Positions 8,004-16,292 of a stretch of DNA of 57,902 nucleotides are shown here, piece by piece. The translations under genes were made by a program, and so were the position numbers. The stretch is from Bacillota bacterium (GTDB lineage Bacteria; Bacillota; Clostridia; Oscillospirales; Oscillospiraceae). The stretch spans positions 700-58,601 of the forward strand of contig JAJQHS010000025.1 in the NCBI GenBank assembly GCA_021199635.1, in the 5' to 3' direction. Position 1 is the first letter of the stretch. Each line of letters starts with the position of its first letter. The notes beneath the pieces were generated by a model. It was not told the DNA's origin, searched no databases, and saw nothing but the letters and a program-made list of their open reading frames with translations.

Positions 8004-8528
8004 TCAGACAATGCGGACATAGTCCGCCTTGCGGGGCTTGGGCTGGGGCGCTTCCCCTTCTCCGTATCCCAGCACGCAGTTGGCGACGCCCACGTAGGTG
8101 TCGTCCAGCCCCCATTCCTTCATAAGGGCGCGGCCCTCATCGGAGGAGAACACCTCCTTCGCCCGGTACACATAGCACGAATCCACCCCGACCGCGTGCG
8201 CCGCGTTCAGCAGATTCCCGGCGACCAGGCTGGCGTCCTCCAGCCATGTGGGGACCGCCGCAGGATTTCCGAATACGATGGCCACCGCCGGCGCGCCGTA
8301 AAACGGGTCCATCTCCCGGCCGATCACCTTGGCGTTCAGCTGGCTGATTTTCTTCACCGTTTCCGGCGTCTGCACCAGGACAATAGCCGGGGATTGCCTG
8401 CCCATGCCAGTGGGGGCATAGGTAGCGGCCTCCAGGATGGCTTCCAGCTTTTCCGGCTCCACGGGCCTGCTGCTGAATTTCCGCACGCTTCTGCGGGTTT
8501 TTAAGCTTTCCAATACTTCGTTTTTCAT
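8004..8528 (-). CDS. Nitroreductase family protein
   Basis: A 174-residue FMN-binding nitroreductase-like protein. The N-terminal LKTRRSVRKFSSRPV with Arg residues and the APTGMGRQSPAIV stretch are the usual FMN phosphate and ring contacts. A C-terminal GYGEGE segment ends the fold. Related to the second copy at 15762-16274. The start at 8528 has a CAGGAGGTAA site. It lies 43 nt after the ABC-2 permease and likely shares its transcript; a role in reducing nitro or quinone compounds is inferred from the family. Confidence 0.88.
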   Translation of the reverse strand: MKNEVLESLKTRRSVRKFSSRPVEPEKLEAILEAATYAPTGMGRQSPAIVLVQTPETVKKISQLNAKVIGREMDPFYGAPAVAIVFGNPAAVPTWLEDASLVAGNLLNAAHAVGVDSCYVYRAKEVFSSDEGRALMKEWGLDDTYVGVANCVLGYGEGEAPQPKPRKADYVRIV

Positions 8529-8571
8529 AAATCGTTACCTCCTGGTAAAAGATATGGGAGAATGCCGCCGT

Positions 8572-9762
8572 TTACAGCGGCAGGTCTTTCTTCTGGAAGC
8601 GGATGGCGCCCACTGTGTAGCAGACCACCGCAACGACCAGCAGCACGAGCAGCTTCGGCACAAAGGAATCGTCCACCGCGCCGGAGCCAACGGTACCCAG
8701 GGCATCGATGTCAAACAGCCCGATCAGGGAGAGGCGGTTGAACATTCCCAGTTCCTCCACGCCCATACCTGTGTTCACCATATTCTCCGAGCCGAACATC
8801 CCCAGCAGGGAGCAGATGAAGAACCACACGTTCAGGCCGCCGCCCAGCGCCATGGCATGCTTGCTCAGGTTAAACAGGCAGCTTGCCAGATAGCAGATAC
8901 CCGCCATGGCCTCTGTCAGCAGGTACAGCCCGCCATACAGCGCCGCATATTTTGCCACCTCCACCTCGCCGATGATGACGTTGCAGGCGATCAGCTTGGT
9001 AAGGAATCCGCAGCCCACCATGATAAACGGCATGCCGATCATGTAGATCGCCTGGGTAATGGCTACCGCACTGCGCTTGGTAGGCGTGGACAGGATATAG
9101 GCCATGGAGCCTTTGTCCACCTGATCCACAATCAGCGCGTTTCCGGCAAAGATGATGAACAGCAAAATGGGCAGCAGGCTCATGATGGTGAAATACATCT
9201 GGTTCAGCATGGCGGAGGTGTCCATTTGGCTCATGTTCTCCACCAGGTCGGCGGATACGCCCATCATCTCCAGCATGTTGGTCATCATGGCCTCCACATT
9301 CAGGTCTTCTCCGGAGAAGCAGCCCTGCACGGAGCCAAGCGCATATACATATTCAAAGTTGGCGATGTAGGTATCCAGCCCCACCGCCGACTGCGCCAGC
9401 AGTTCCGCCGCCGCGGCGAAATCCTCGCTGCTCAGTGCCAGGGAATCCGACTGGGCAGACATCATTTCAAAAATCGTGTCATACTGGGTCCGATCCTCCG
9501 CCTGGGCGAAGTCCTCGTAGCTCAGCGCCGTCCCCGCCATGTCGTTGTAGGAGGCCAGAACATACAGATGGCTGTAGAATGTGCTCTGCGCGTCGGTGTA
9601 GTCCGTAGAATCCGACGTGGAGCCGATCAGGTTCCCGGCGAAGGTGGTGACCACCGTCATCAGGCACAGGACAACGGTGCAGGCGATGGCCAGCACCTTA
9701 TTGGCGCTGAGGCTTTGCTTCATCAGCGGCCAGGAAAAGAATCTCGTCGTTTTCATCTTCAA
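8572..9762 (-). CDS. ABC-2 type transporter permease
   Basis: A 396-residue membrane protein with one N-terminal segment (about 23-45), a long extracytoplasmic stretch (to about 165), and then five hydrophobic segments ending at residue 385. This layout is typical of ABC-2 export permeases. A TTG at 9762 is the likely start: GGAGGATCC lies seven bases upstream and the codon overlaps the stop of the ATPase gene (TTGA), indicating translational coupling. An ATG six bases inside is the alternative. It follows two ATPase genes that probably energise it. Confidence 0.88.
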   Translation of the reverse strand: MKMKTTRFFSWPLMKQSLSANKVLAIACTVVLCLMTVVTTFAGNLIGSTSDSTDYTDAQSTFYSHLYVLASYNDMAGTALSYEDFAQAEDRTQYDTIFEMMSAQSDSLALSSEDFAAAAELLAQSAVGLDTYIANFEYVYALGSVQGCFSGEDLNVEAMMTNMLEMMGVSADLVENMSQMDTSAMLNQMYFTIMSLLPILLFIIFAGNALIVDQVDKGSMAYILSTPTKRSAVAITQAIYMIGMPFIMVGCGFLTKLIACNVIIGEVEVAKYAALYGGLYLLTEAMAGICYLASCLFNLSKHAMALGGGLNVWFFICSLLGMFGSENMVNTGMGVEELGMFNRLSLIGLFDIDALGTVGSGAVDDSFVPKLLVLLVVAVVCYTVGAIRFQKKDLPL

Positions 9763-10667
9763 TTTGGATCCTCCTCGGATGGATTGGTTTGAATCGTCTG
9801 CATAAAATATGCCTCCAGGTTGGGGTGGCTCTCCGAAAGGGAAGCTACCGCCAGGTCAGCCATAGCTGCGAACGCGGCATCCACATCCTTTGGCGCGGCA
9901 TCGAACCGGACCCCTGCACCGTCCCGGCAGCTGCCCGGCAGCCGCTGGCAGAAGCATCCGGCGGACGCCTCATCCGCAAATTCCACCTGGTATGTGCGTA
10001 TGGAGCTGTGCCGGAATTCGGACAGGTTCAGGACGCTCCGGATGCGGCCATTGTGAATGATCGCCACCCGGTCGCAGACTTCCTCGATCTCCTCAAAAAT
10101 ATGGCTGGACATAAAAATGGTCCTGCCCTTGGCCTTCTCCTCCCGGATCAGCTCCAGGAAAGTTTCCCGCATCAGCGGGTCGAGCCCGGTAGTCGGCTCA
10201 TCCAGGATCAGGATCTGCCGGTCGCCCATCAGCGCCGCCACGATGGCGGTCTTCTGCTTCATGCCCTTGCTCATCCGCTTCAGCCTGGCGGACGGGTCGA
10301 GGCCAAGCAGATCGATCAGATGGTTCATGTAGGAAAAATCCTTCACGCCCAAAAACTGCGCCTGCACCCGGAAGAAGTCCGTCCCGGTCTTCAGGTCTGG
10401 GAAGGCGATTTCGCCGGGGATATAGCTGACGCTTTTCATCACTTCCGGCGCATTGGTCCATGGGTTCAGGCCGTTCACGGTCACGGTGCCGCTGTCCGCC
10501 TTCAAAAAGCCCATCATATGGCGGATAGTGGTGGTTTTTCCGGAGCCATTGGTCCCCAGGTACCCGAACACCTCACCCTCGTGGATGTCCAGGGAGAGGT
10601 CAAAGATCCCCCGGCCCTCGCCGTAATCCTTTGTCAGGTGCGAGGCGGAAATAATAGAGTCGCCCAT
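9759..10667 (-). CDS. ABC-2 transporter ATP-binding protein (second of two)
   Basis: A 302-residue ATPase with Walker A GTNGSGKTTT, signature MSKGMKQK (a relaxed form of LSGGQ usual in this subfamily), Walker B ILILDEPTTGLD and a switch His in MSSHIFEE. The ATG at 10667 has AGGAAG upstream and lies four bases after the preceding ATPase gene; an upstream in-frame start at 10706 would overlap that gene. It is a clear paralogue of the 10672-11601 product. Two ATPases with one permease suggests a heterodimeric NBD pair. Confidence 0.9.
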   Translation of the reverse strand: MGDSIISASHLTKDYGEGRGIFDLSLDIHEGEVFGYLGTNGSGKTTTIRHMMGFLKADSGTVTVNGLNPWTNAPEVMKSVSYIPGEIAFPDLKTGTDFFRVQAQFLGVKDFSYMNHLIDLLGLDPSARLKRMSKGMKQKTAIVAALMGDRQILILDEPTTGLDPLMRETFLELIREEKAKGRTIFMSSHIFEEIEEVCDRVAIIHNGRIRSVLNLSEFRHSSIRTYQVEFADEASAGCFCQRLPGSCRDGAGVRFDAAPKDVDAAFAAMADLAVASLSESHPNLEAYFMQTIQTNPSEEDPN

Positions 10668-10671
10668 AGCT

Positions 10672-11601
10672 TCACTTCCTTTCGGAGTGCCCTGTGGGCA
10701 CCGCAAAATGATGGCCGGTATCGTAGAAGCCCATAAAATAATCCTCCAGTGTGAAGGGGATTTCTACGAAATCGGCGATGTGGTATCCTTTCAGGCTTGC
10801 GGTCAGCTTCCCGACCTGATCCGCCGGGATCTGCACCCGTGCCCGCAGTTTCCGCTGGTTTTTCGAGGTGAAGGTGAACGGGAGCCGGATAAACGCGGCA
10901 TAGGAAGCTTCGTCCGCAAATGTGACCCGGTAGATACGGTCATGCTTCTGCTTCAGCTCCTCCGACTGGAATTCCGATACGATTTTCCCATCCCGGATGA
11001 TGGCGATCCGGTCACAGACCGCGTCCACCTCATGGAAAATATGGGAGGACAGGAAAATTGTCTTCCCCCGCTGCTTTTCCTCCCGGACAAACTCGATAAA
11101 CGTATCCTGCATCACAGGGTCCAGCCCGGAAGTTGGCTCATCCAGGATCAGAATATCCGGATCGTGCATAAAGGCGGTGACCACCGCCAGCTTTCGCTTG
11201 ACGCCGAGGCTCATCCGCTTGATGCTGACATTGGGGTCCAGCTCGAACCGGTCCAGCAGCATTTGCAGATATTCCTGGTTCGTCACGCCGCGCATCTGCT
11301 CCATCATACGCAGGAACGCCGTGCCGGAAAGTCCCGCCGGCAGCGTGACCTCCCCCGGCAGATAGCCCACCGTATTTTGCAGCTGGGCGCTGTACCTCCA
11401 GCTGTCCTGGTCCCGGATGGCGGTGCTTCCGGCCTGCGGCTTGGAGAAGCCCATCAGGTGCCGGATCGTCGTCGTTTTCCCGGCGCCGTTCGGCCCCAGG
11501 AAAACGTAGCACTCGCCCTGGTTCACACAGATATTTACGTCAAACACGCCCCGTCCGTGGCCATAGTCTTTGGTCAGGTGATTCACAGAGATGACGGGCA
11601 T
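10672..11601 (-). CDS. ABC-2 transporter ATP-binding protein (first of two)
   Basis: A 309-residue ATPase with Walker A GPNGAGKTTT, signature MSLGVKRK, Walker B ILILDEPTSGLD and H-loop LSSHIFHE. It begins with the same SVNHLTKDYGHGRG-type stretch as its neighbour. The start at 11601 has AAGGAGG upstream. This is the first gene of the minus-strand operon read from the divergent promoter at 11647-11675. Confidence 0.9.
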   Translation of the reverse strand: MPVISVNHLTKDYGHGRGVFDVNICVNQGECYVFLGPNGAGKTTTIRHLMGFSKPQAGSTAIRDQDSWRYSAQLQNTVGYLPGEVTLPAGLSGTAFLRMMEQMRGVTNQEYLQMLLDRFELDPNVSIKRMSLGVKRKLAVVTAFMHDPDILILDEPTSGLDPVMQDTFIEFVREEKQRGKTIFLSSHIFHEVDAVCDRIAIIRDGKIVSEFQSEELKQKHDRIYRVTFADEASYAAFIRLPFTFTSKNQRKLRARVQIPADQVGKLTASLKGYHIADFVEIPFTLEDYFMGFYDTGHHFAVPTGHSERK

Positions 11602-11614
11602 TCAAAATTCCTCC

Positions 11615-11644
11615 TTGACATTATCCAACAACTTGTTGTACAAT
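11615..11644 (+). promoter_or_regulatory. Promoter of the TetR-family gene
   Basis: TTGACA (11615-11620) and TACAAT (11639-11644) on the plus strand with an 18-nt spacer, leaving a leader of roughly 75 nt before the ATG at 11725. The operator candidate 11628-11639 occupies the spacer. Confidence 0.6.
11628..11639. promoter_or_regulatory. Candidate TetR-family operator
   Basis: A perfect inverted repeat ACAAC-TT-GTTGT lies between the -35 and -10 of the plus promoter and at about +1 of the minus promoter. Bound repressor could thus block both the regulator gene and the efflux operon. Assignment to this regulator is inferred from position. Confidence 0.55.
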
Positions 11645-11646
11645 GG

Positions 11647-11675
11647 ATTATACTCATATAGCGCAAAAACATCAA
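11647..11675 (-). promoter_or_regulatory. Promoter of the efflux operon
   Basis: On the minus strand TTGATG (11670-11675) and TATAAT (11647-11652) with a 17-nt spacer, directed towards the ATPase gene starting at 11601. Confidence 0.6.
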
Positions 11676-11724
11676 CCGCCAGTTTTTTAGAAACTGTCGG
11701 ATGATAAGCAGGAGGGGAATCAAA

Positions 11725-12324
11725 ATGAATAAGCAGCCGGAAGTCACAGAAAGGACACGGCAAAAATTTGTGGATGCCTACTGGTCCCTGGCCAGGGAAA
11801 AGCCAGTGGGAAAGATCGCCGTCAGTGAGCTTACAAGGCGCGCCGGGTATAACCGCAGCACATTCTACGAGTATTTTGTAGACGCCGACGACCTGCTGGC
11901 CTATGCGGAGGAAAAGCTGCTGGAGCAGCTGAAGCTGACGATCCTACAGGCCGTCTCAAAAAACAATTCGATGCAAACCATGTTCCAGATCATTTTCGCG
12001 GCCCTGAACGAGAAGATCTATTTGCTCCTCGGTCCCAACGGGGATTCCACCTTTTTGGCTCGGGTCCAGTCGGAGATGCTTCCATTTGTGGAAGCGTATT
12101 TCCCGATTGCCAAAGATACACCGCATTTCGACTATCTGATCTGCTACGCGAACTCTGCCATGTTTGGCCTGCTTCAGCACTGGAACGAGAACGGGAAGGA
12201 TTTAAGCACCGGGGAAATGAGCGCCATGATGCAGTCCCTGGTCCTGTGCGGCCTGGCGTCCCGCTTCCCCCAGCCTCCGGCTGTCTCCCCGGAATTGCCG
12301 GGATCCGAAGCGAATACCCCGTAG
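11725..12324 (+). CDS. TetR/AcrR-family transcriptional regulator
   Basis: A 199-residue protein. The ATG at 11725 follows AGGAGGGG and is preferred over the in-frame ATG at 11701. The N-terminal domain is a TetR helix-turn-helix (KIAVSELTRRAGYNRSTFYEYF, residues about 28-49), with the Tyr-Phe ending typical of the family. The C-terminal ligand-binding part is helical and poorly conserved. It is divergent from the seven-gene efflux operon, and a short inverted repeat overlaps both promoters, so it most likely represses the operon and itself until a compound is bound. Confidence 0.88.
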   Translation: MNKQPEVTERTRQKFVDAYWSLAREKPVGKIAVSELTRRAGYNRSTFYEYFVDADDLLAYAEEKLLEQLKLTILQAVSKNNSMQTMFQIIFAALNEKIYLLLGPNGDSTFLARVQSEMLPFVEAYFPIAKDTPHFDYLICYANSAMFGLLQHWNENGKDLSTGEMSAMMQSLVLCGLASRFPQPPAVSPELPGSEANTP

Positions 12325-12376
12325 TTTTCCGGGTGGTGCTGGACTGATTTGGCGCTCCCCTCTCCATATGCATGAA

Positions 12377-12411
12377 AACAGCGCATGACCGGCAAAGTGT
12401 CATGCGCTGTT
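12377..12411. terminator. Hairpin after the tetR-family gene
   Basis: A perfect 13-bp inverted repeat (12377-12389 with 12399-12411, 9-nt loop) lies 53 nt after the stop codon and is followed by a T-containing tail. It separates convergent genes and may act on both strands. Confidence 0.65.
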
Positions 12412-12458
12412 CTCTGCTTTTATGAATTACTTCCCATACGGCAGGCGCCAGGGGTGCT

Positions 12459-12483
12459 GGCAGCGGCATTCTCCGCCGCTGCC
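12459..12483 (-). other. GC hairpin downstream of the zinc-ribbon protein gene
   Basis: A 9-bp perfect stem (12459-12467 with 12475-12483) downstream of the stop at 12523 on the minus strand. There is no U tract, so terminator function is uncertain. Confidence 0.4.
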
Positions 12484-12522
12484 GGTAGCCTGGGCCATTG
12501 GATTGTTTGGGATGGGATGGAA

Positions 12523-13542
12523 TCATTCTCCAAATGTCAATGTGATGGCGTCCGTGGTGTCGATCTCGCCCCAGCTGTCCCCATCGGACAGGCGGAGGGT
12601 AAATTCGATCTCCTCCACGCCGTCAATGCCGTCCAGGTCGATATCATCCAGGTCCAGGATGTACATCCCGTCAACGATCCGCGTACCGGCGCGCAGCTCC
12701 GACCACAGCCCCACGTCCACCATGTACCCGTTGACGGAAACATTTTCCGCCTGCAGGATCACCGGCTGGCTGGAGTTGTTCTCGACGTAGAACACCACGG
12801 TGCCGTCCCAGATCAGGTCCTGCTGGAGCCCCTTGCAGACCACCCGGACCCCGTTCTTGTCATAGACCAGGTCGCCGCTGTCATCCACCGGCTGGGTGAA
12901 CGTGCCGTAAGCGGAGGTATGGACCGACAGAAGCTCGGAGGTGTCGATCTCCGTGTAGCTGTCGGAATCCGAAATGCGCAGGTAAAGCTCCACATCCGCG
13001 ATGGTTTCGATCCCCGCCTCCTCCAGCTCCGAGGTAAAGATCAGCAGCTCATCGTTGGCTTTCTTCCCCGCCGCCACTGTGCAATACAGGCTGGCGGTGG
13101 ACATCATGTACCCATTCACGGAAACATCCCGGGCGGAAACCAGGATATTCTGCTGGGAGTCGTTGACCACGTTGATCGTTACCTCAGGCCCGAACAGGCC
13201 GTTGTCCAGCCCGGTGGCGGTGACCACGATGCCATTCTTGTTGTACAGCTCCACCTCGGCGATGGTGACCTCCTCCGAGGCCGCCGCGCCGCTGGTCCCG
13301 GCTGTGCCGCTGGCGATAGTCCCGGAAACGCTGTCGTCGCCGTCCACATCCGAGGGCTGCCGGGTCTCGCTTCCGCCGCCCGCGGTGCAGGCGACCACCA
13401 GCACGATGGCCAGCCCGATCAGCACGGGGAGAAGCCATTTTTTCTTTTTCTTCGGGGGCTGCTCCGGCGCCGGGGAGGCGCAGGACGGGCAGAAGTTCCC
13501 CGTATATTTTGTGCCGCAGTTTGGGCATTTGATCTTTGCCAT
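12523..13542 (-). CDS. Zinc-ribbon, membrane-anchored protein with two repeated outer domains
   Basis: A protein of 339 residues. The N-terminus is a zinc ribbon (CPNC at about 6-9 and CPSC at about 18-21). A Pro/Lys-rich linker and one membrane segment (about 36-52) follow, so the zinc ribbon is probably cytoplasmic. The outer part contains two related beta-rich repeats (about 95-215 and 220-339), each with a KNG stretch, a DVSVNGYM or NVSVNGYM motif and an EIDT motif near the end. Zinc-ribbon plus single-span architecture is common in Firmicutes proteins of unknown function. The start at 13542 has GGAGAG upstream. Confidence 0.8.
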   Translation of the reverse strand: MAKIKCPNCGTKYTGNFCPSCASPAPEQPPKKKKKWLLPVLIGLAIVLVVACTAGGGSETRQPSDVDGDDSVSGTIASGTAGTSGAAASEEVTIAEVELYNKNGIVVTATGLDNGLFGPEVTINVVNDSQQNILVSARDVSVNGYMMSTASLYCTVAAGKKANDELLIFTSELEEAGIETIADVELYLRISDSDSYTEIDTSELLSVHTSAYGTFTQPVDDSGDLVYDKNGVRVVCKGLQQDLIWDGTVVFYVENNSSQPVILQAENVSVNGYMVDVGLWSELRAGTRIVDGMYILDLDDIDLDGIDGVEEIEFTLRLSDGDSWGEIDTTDAITLTFGE

Positions 13543-13628
13543 ACGATTCTCTCCTCATCTGTCTGTATTTGACAGGCTCCATTATAGCAAAGGTCAATGG
13601 GAAATGTTGCCCCCGTTTGGGGGGAATT

Positions 13629-14090
13629 TTACGCCGTTTCGCCGCAGGTGCGCAGCGGCTCCATCCCATGCGCCGCCAGAAGCGCGTTCACCTCCAGCAC
13701 ACTGCCCCTGCGGCAGTTGAACGCCACCATCAGCACCGCGTCCCGGGGGATCCTGGCATAGAGCTGCCCCATGCCGTACAGCGTCAGGGCGTGCTGGGTC
13801 TCCTCCAGCGTCATCCCGGCGGCATAGCAGATCCGCAGGATGTAATCCCGCTGCTTGGTGTGCTTCTCCTCCGACAGCAGCTTATAGCCGAAGCGCTCCG
13901 GAATGTCCGCCGCCAGGAATACCTGCTGCTGGCTTTTGCCGGCCTTCTTGATCATCCGGCGCATATAGCTGGAAAACGGCCTTTCCGTATCCAGCAGGCT
14001 GTCCGCATTATTCTCCAGATAGGTATCCACCTGGCAGGTGTGGGTGCCTTGCAGGATTTTTTCCAATTCTTCTGTGGATTTTTGTTCCAT
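13629..14090 (-). CDS. Helix-turn-helix (XRE-like) protein, divergent from the kinase
   Basis: A 153-residue protein. Residues about 40-108 fit a Cro/C1-type helical fold (SYMRRMIKKAGKSQQQVF and LRICYAAGMTLEETQHAL). It has no membrane segment. The start is ATG at 14090 with a weak GGTAGAGA site. It is divergent from the Ser/Thr kinase gene with a 56-nt gap, suggesting joint control or a kinase/substrate pair; this is inference. The C-terminal region shows no further motif I recognise. Confidence 0.65.
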   Translation of the reverse strand: MEQKSTEELEKILQGTHTCQVDTYLENNADSLLDTERPFSSYMRRMIKKAGKSQQQVFLAADIPERFGYKLLSEEKHTKQRDYILRICYAAGMTLEETQHALTLYGMGQLYARIPRDAVLMVAFNCRRGSVLEVNALLAAHGMEPLRTCGETA

Positions 14091-14115
14091 ATTCTCTACC
14101 TATTTCTCCAAAATG

Positions 14116-14124
14116 TGGTATAAT
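14116..14124 (+). promoter_or_regulatory. Extended -10 promoter of the kinase gene
   Basis: TGG-TATAAT (TGn extended -10) 22 nt upstream of the start ATG at 14147, followed by a GGGGGTG ribosome binding site, giving a very short leader. No good -35 box is visible. Confidence 0.5.
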
Positions 14125-14146
14125 GGGAAGTACTGGGGGTGTACGT

Positions 14147-15229
14147 ATGTCCGTTGATGAGGCGCTGGCGCTGGAGGCCTATACGGAAGTGGCCGCGATC
14201 CATGAATCCCACGGCGTTTTTCTGGTCCAGGAGCGCCAGAGCCGGAAATTCTACGTAAAAAAGGTCCTGCATGTTTACAGCCTGGATGTGTACCGGCAGC
14301 TGCAGCGCGCACCCATCCCCAATACGCCCCACATTTATCACGCGGTGGAATCCGGCGGGACGCTGACCGTGATTGAGGAGTATATCCCCGGCGATACGCT
14401 GGAGGAAATTCTCGCCCGTGGAACCCTGCCGGAAAGCCGGGTGATCGCCATTTCCATCGCCCTGTGCGACATTCTGTCCAGCTTCCACAGCTGCAGCCCA
14501 CCCATCGTCAACCGGGACATCAAGCCCTCCAATATCAAAATCACGCCGGACGGCGTGGTGAAGCTGGTGGACCTGAACGCCGCCAAGCCATGTCGGTCAG
14601 ATGCCAGCCGGGACACCGTCCTCATCGGCACCCAGGGCTATGCCGCCCCGGAGCAATACGGCTTCGGCCCCTCCAGCGTCCTGACGGATATCTATGCCAT
14701 GGGCGTGCTGATGAACGTGATGCTGACGGGGGATCTCCCCGGGGTCAGCCCCGCCTTTGGGCGGATGCGCCCCATCATCGCCGCCTGCACCGAGCTGACC
14801 CCGTCCCGGCGGTACCAGAGTGCCGCCGCCCTGAAAGCGGCGCTTCAGGGGAACTCCCAGCCGGGCAGCGGCCCGCGCTCGTGGCGGCGGTTCCTGCCCC
14901 CTGGGTTCCGGCACAACAATCCCCTGAAATGGGTGCTTGCCACCATCGGCTACAGTCTGATGCTGTTCCTCTGCGCCACCCTGGAAACGGAAAACACCGC
15001 GCCTGCGGCCATATTGCTGGACCGGGTCGGAGCGGCTGCCGCGTTCATGGTGGTGGTGCTGTTCTCCGCAAACTATCTGGACGTTCAGCGGTATGTGCCC
15101 GGCGCGAAAAGCCGGAACCTGGTGGTCCGCATTTTCTGCATTGTGGCAATGGACTTTCTGCTGTTTCTTTCGGCCATTTGCGCAACGGCGCTGCTGGAGG
15201 TCTGGCTCACCGGAGCCGGTTTATCCTGA
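14147..15229 (+). CDS. Membrane-anchored Ser/Thr protein kinase (Hanks type)
   Basis: A 360-residue protein. ATG at 14147 is chosen because GGGGGTG lies just upstream; an in-frame ATG at 14123 falls in the -10 box. The kinase domain (about 15-250) has Lys38/39 in FYVKKV, catalytic Asp124 in NRDIKPSN (Asn in place of the His of HRD), and Asp142 in DLN in place of DFG. APEQYG follows at about 168. The glycine-rich loop is not canonical. Three membrane segments follow (about 265-285, 295-320 and 330-355), placing the kinase in the cytoplasm. It lacks the PASTA domains of PrkC. Divergent from an HTH protein gene, its possible target. Confidence 0.85.
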   Translation: MSVDEALALEAYTEVAAIHESHGVFLVQERQSRKFYVKKVLHVYSLDVYRQLQRAPIPNTPHIYHAVESGGTLTVIEEYIPGDTLEEILARGTLPESRVIAISIALCDILSSFHSCSPPIVNRDIKPSNIKITPDGVVKLVDLNAAKPCRSDASRDTVLIGTQGYAAPEQYGFGPSSVLTDIYAMGVLMNVMLTGDLPGVSPAFGRMRPIIAACTELTPSRRYQSAAALKAALQGNSQPGSGPRSWRRFLPPGFRHNNPLKWVLATIGYSLMLFLCATLETENTAPAAILLDRVGAAAAFMVVVLFSANYLDVQRYVPGAKSRNLVVRIFCIVAMDFLLFLSAICATALLEVWLTGAGLS

Positions 15230-15264
15230 TCGATTGGCTCATACGAGCCGAGGAGGAAAATACA

Positions 15265-15702
15265 ATGGGACAAAAATACTATGGCGAACACCTGGGCGGC
15301 ACTGCCCGCAAAAAAGCCGGTGACCCCAGGCTCGTCACCATCGACGACCTGTACCGCGTCCTGCGCTGCTGCTGGTGCCGGGAAACCGCTTACCCATCCT
15401 GCCAGAGAGATTGGCAGCCCAACGACCCTACCTATGGCCAATGCGCGATCACTGCCATGCTGGTATACGACATGTTCGGCGGCACCATCCGCAGGATCCG
15501 CACAGGCGGCGGGACCCACTATTTCAATGAGATCGGCGGGGAATATCTGGACCTGACCCGGGAGCAGTTTGACCTGTACCACATTCCTGTGGATTACGAG
15601 CCGAACGAGATCATGGACAGGAAATACTGCGGGAAGAATCCGGACACCCGCCGCCGTTACCAGCTGCTGGTGCAGCGGATCGCGGACTATCTGCAAGCCT
15701 GA
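15265..15702 (+). CDS. YunG-like protein with a candidate Cys-His-Asp triad
   Basis: A 145-residue soluble protein. ATG at 15265 follows AGGAGG; the reading frame stays open far upstream but that part lies over the kinase gene. The central YGQCAITAMLVYDMFGG and the following GGTHYFNEIGG and YLDLT recall the uncharacterised YunG family of Bacilli. Cys60, His85 and Asp96 are spaced like a papain- or transglutaminase-type triad, which is my inference. It lies 35 nt after the kinase gene and may be co-transcribed with it. Confidence 0.6.
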   Translation: MGQKYYGEHLGGTARKKAGDPRLVTIDDLYRVLRCCWCRETAYPSCQRDWQPNDPTYGQCAITAMLVYDMFGGTIRRIRTGGGTHYFNEIGGEYLDLTREQFDLYHIPVDYEPNEIMDRKYCGKNPDTRRRYQLLVQRIADYLQA

Positions 15703-15707
15703 ATCTG

Positions 15708-15737
15708 CCGGGGCAGCGTCGAAGGATGCTGCCCCGG
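15708..15737. terminator. Hairpin between convergent genes
   Basis: A 13-bp stem with one wobble pair (15708-15720 with 15725-15737, GAAG tetraloop) directly after the 15702 stop and before the convergent nitroreductase stop at 15762. U tracts are weak on both sides. Confidence 0.6.
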
Positions 15738-15761
15738 TTCCTGCGCATTCCGGCAGCTGCC

Positions 15762-16274
15762 TTACACGTAGAACACCCGGTTGGGCTGGATCTCCGTCTT
15801 GGGCTTCTCCTCGGCGGCGTGCCCCAGGATGCAGAAGCCAATGCCCTCCACATTGCCGGGAACGCCCCATTTCTCCAGCAGCGCCTGCCCGTCCGGGGAC
15901 GCAAACACCTCTTTTGCCCGGTGGATCCAGCGGCAGTCGATGCCCATGCTCCACGCGGCGTTGAGCAGATTGCCCATGGCCAGGCTTCCGTCGTAAAGGT
16001 AGGTCCCCTCCTTCTTCGCCAGCACGATGATCACGTCCTTTGCGCCGTAGAAGGGGTCAAAGGGCATTCCGGCCACCGCCGCGTTCATTTTCGACAGCTG
16101 CGCCACCGTTTCCTCGTCCAGCACGGCCACCAACAGCGCCGGCTGGCGGTTCATGCCGGAGGGCGCGGTACGCCCCGCGGCCAGAATGTCGTCCAGCTCC
16201 TGGCGGGTGATATGCTCCGGCTTGAATTTCCGGCAGCTCTTTCTCTCCACAAGATTCTTTACGGTTTCATTCAT
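15762..16274 (-). CDS. Nitroreductase family protein (second copy)
   Basis: A 170-residue nitroreductase with VERKSCRKFKPEHI at the N-terminus (FMN phosphate contacts), APSGMNRQPALLVAV, and a MGIDCRWIHRAKEVF stretch. The last closely parallels MGVDSCYVYRAKEVF-type sequence in the 8004-8528 protein, so the two are paralogues. It follows the FAD dehydrogenase gene by 18 nt on the minus strand, probably in one operon. Substrate unknown. Confidence 0.87.
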   Translation of the reverse strand: MNETVKNLVERKSCRKFKPEHITRQELDDILAAGRTAPSGMNRQPALLVAVLDEETVAQLSKMNAAVAGMPFDPFYGAKDVIIVLAKKEGTYLYDGSLAMGNLLNAAWSMGIDCRWIHRAKEVFASPDGQALLEKWGVPGNVEGIGFCILGHAAEEKPKTEIQPNRVFYV

Positions 16275-16292
16275 GTTGTCTGCACTCCTTTT

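Noticed and set aside
14464-15264. Upstream extension of the YunG-like frame
   Set aside because: The frame is open across the kinase gene, but the strong AGGAGG before ATG 15265 and the domain content support the short form.
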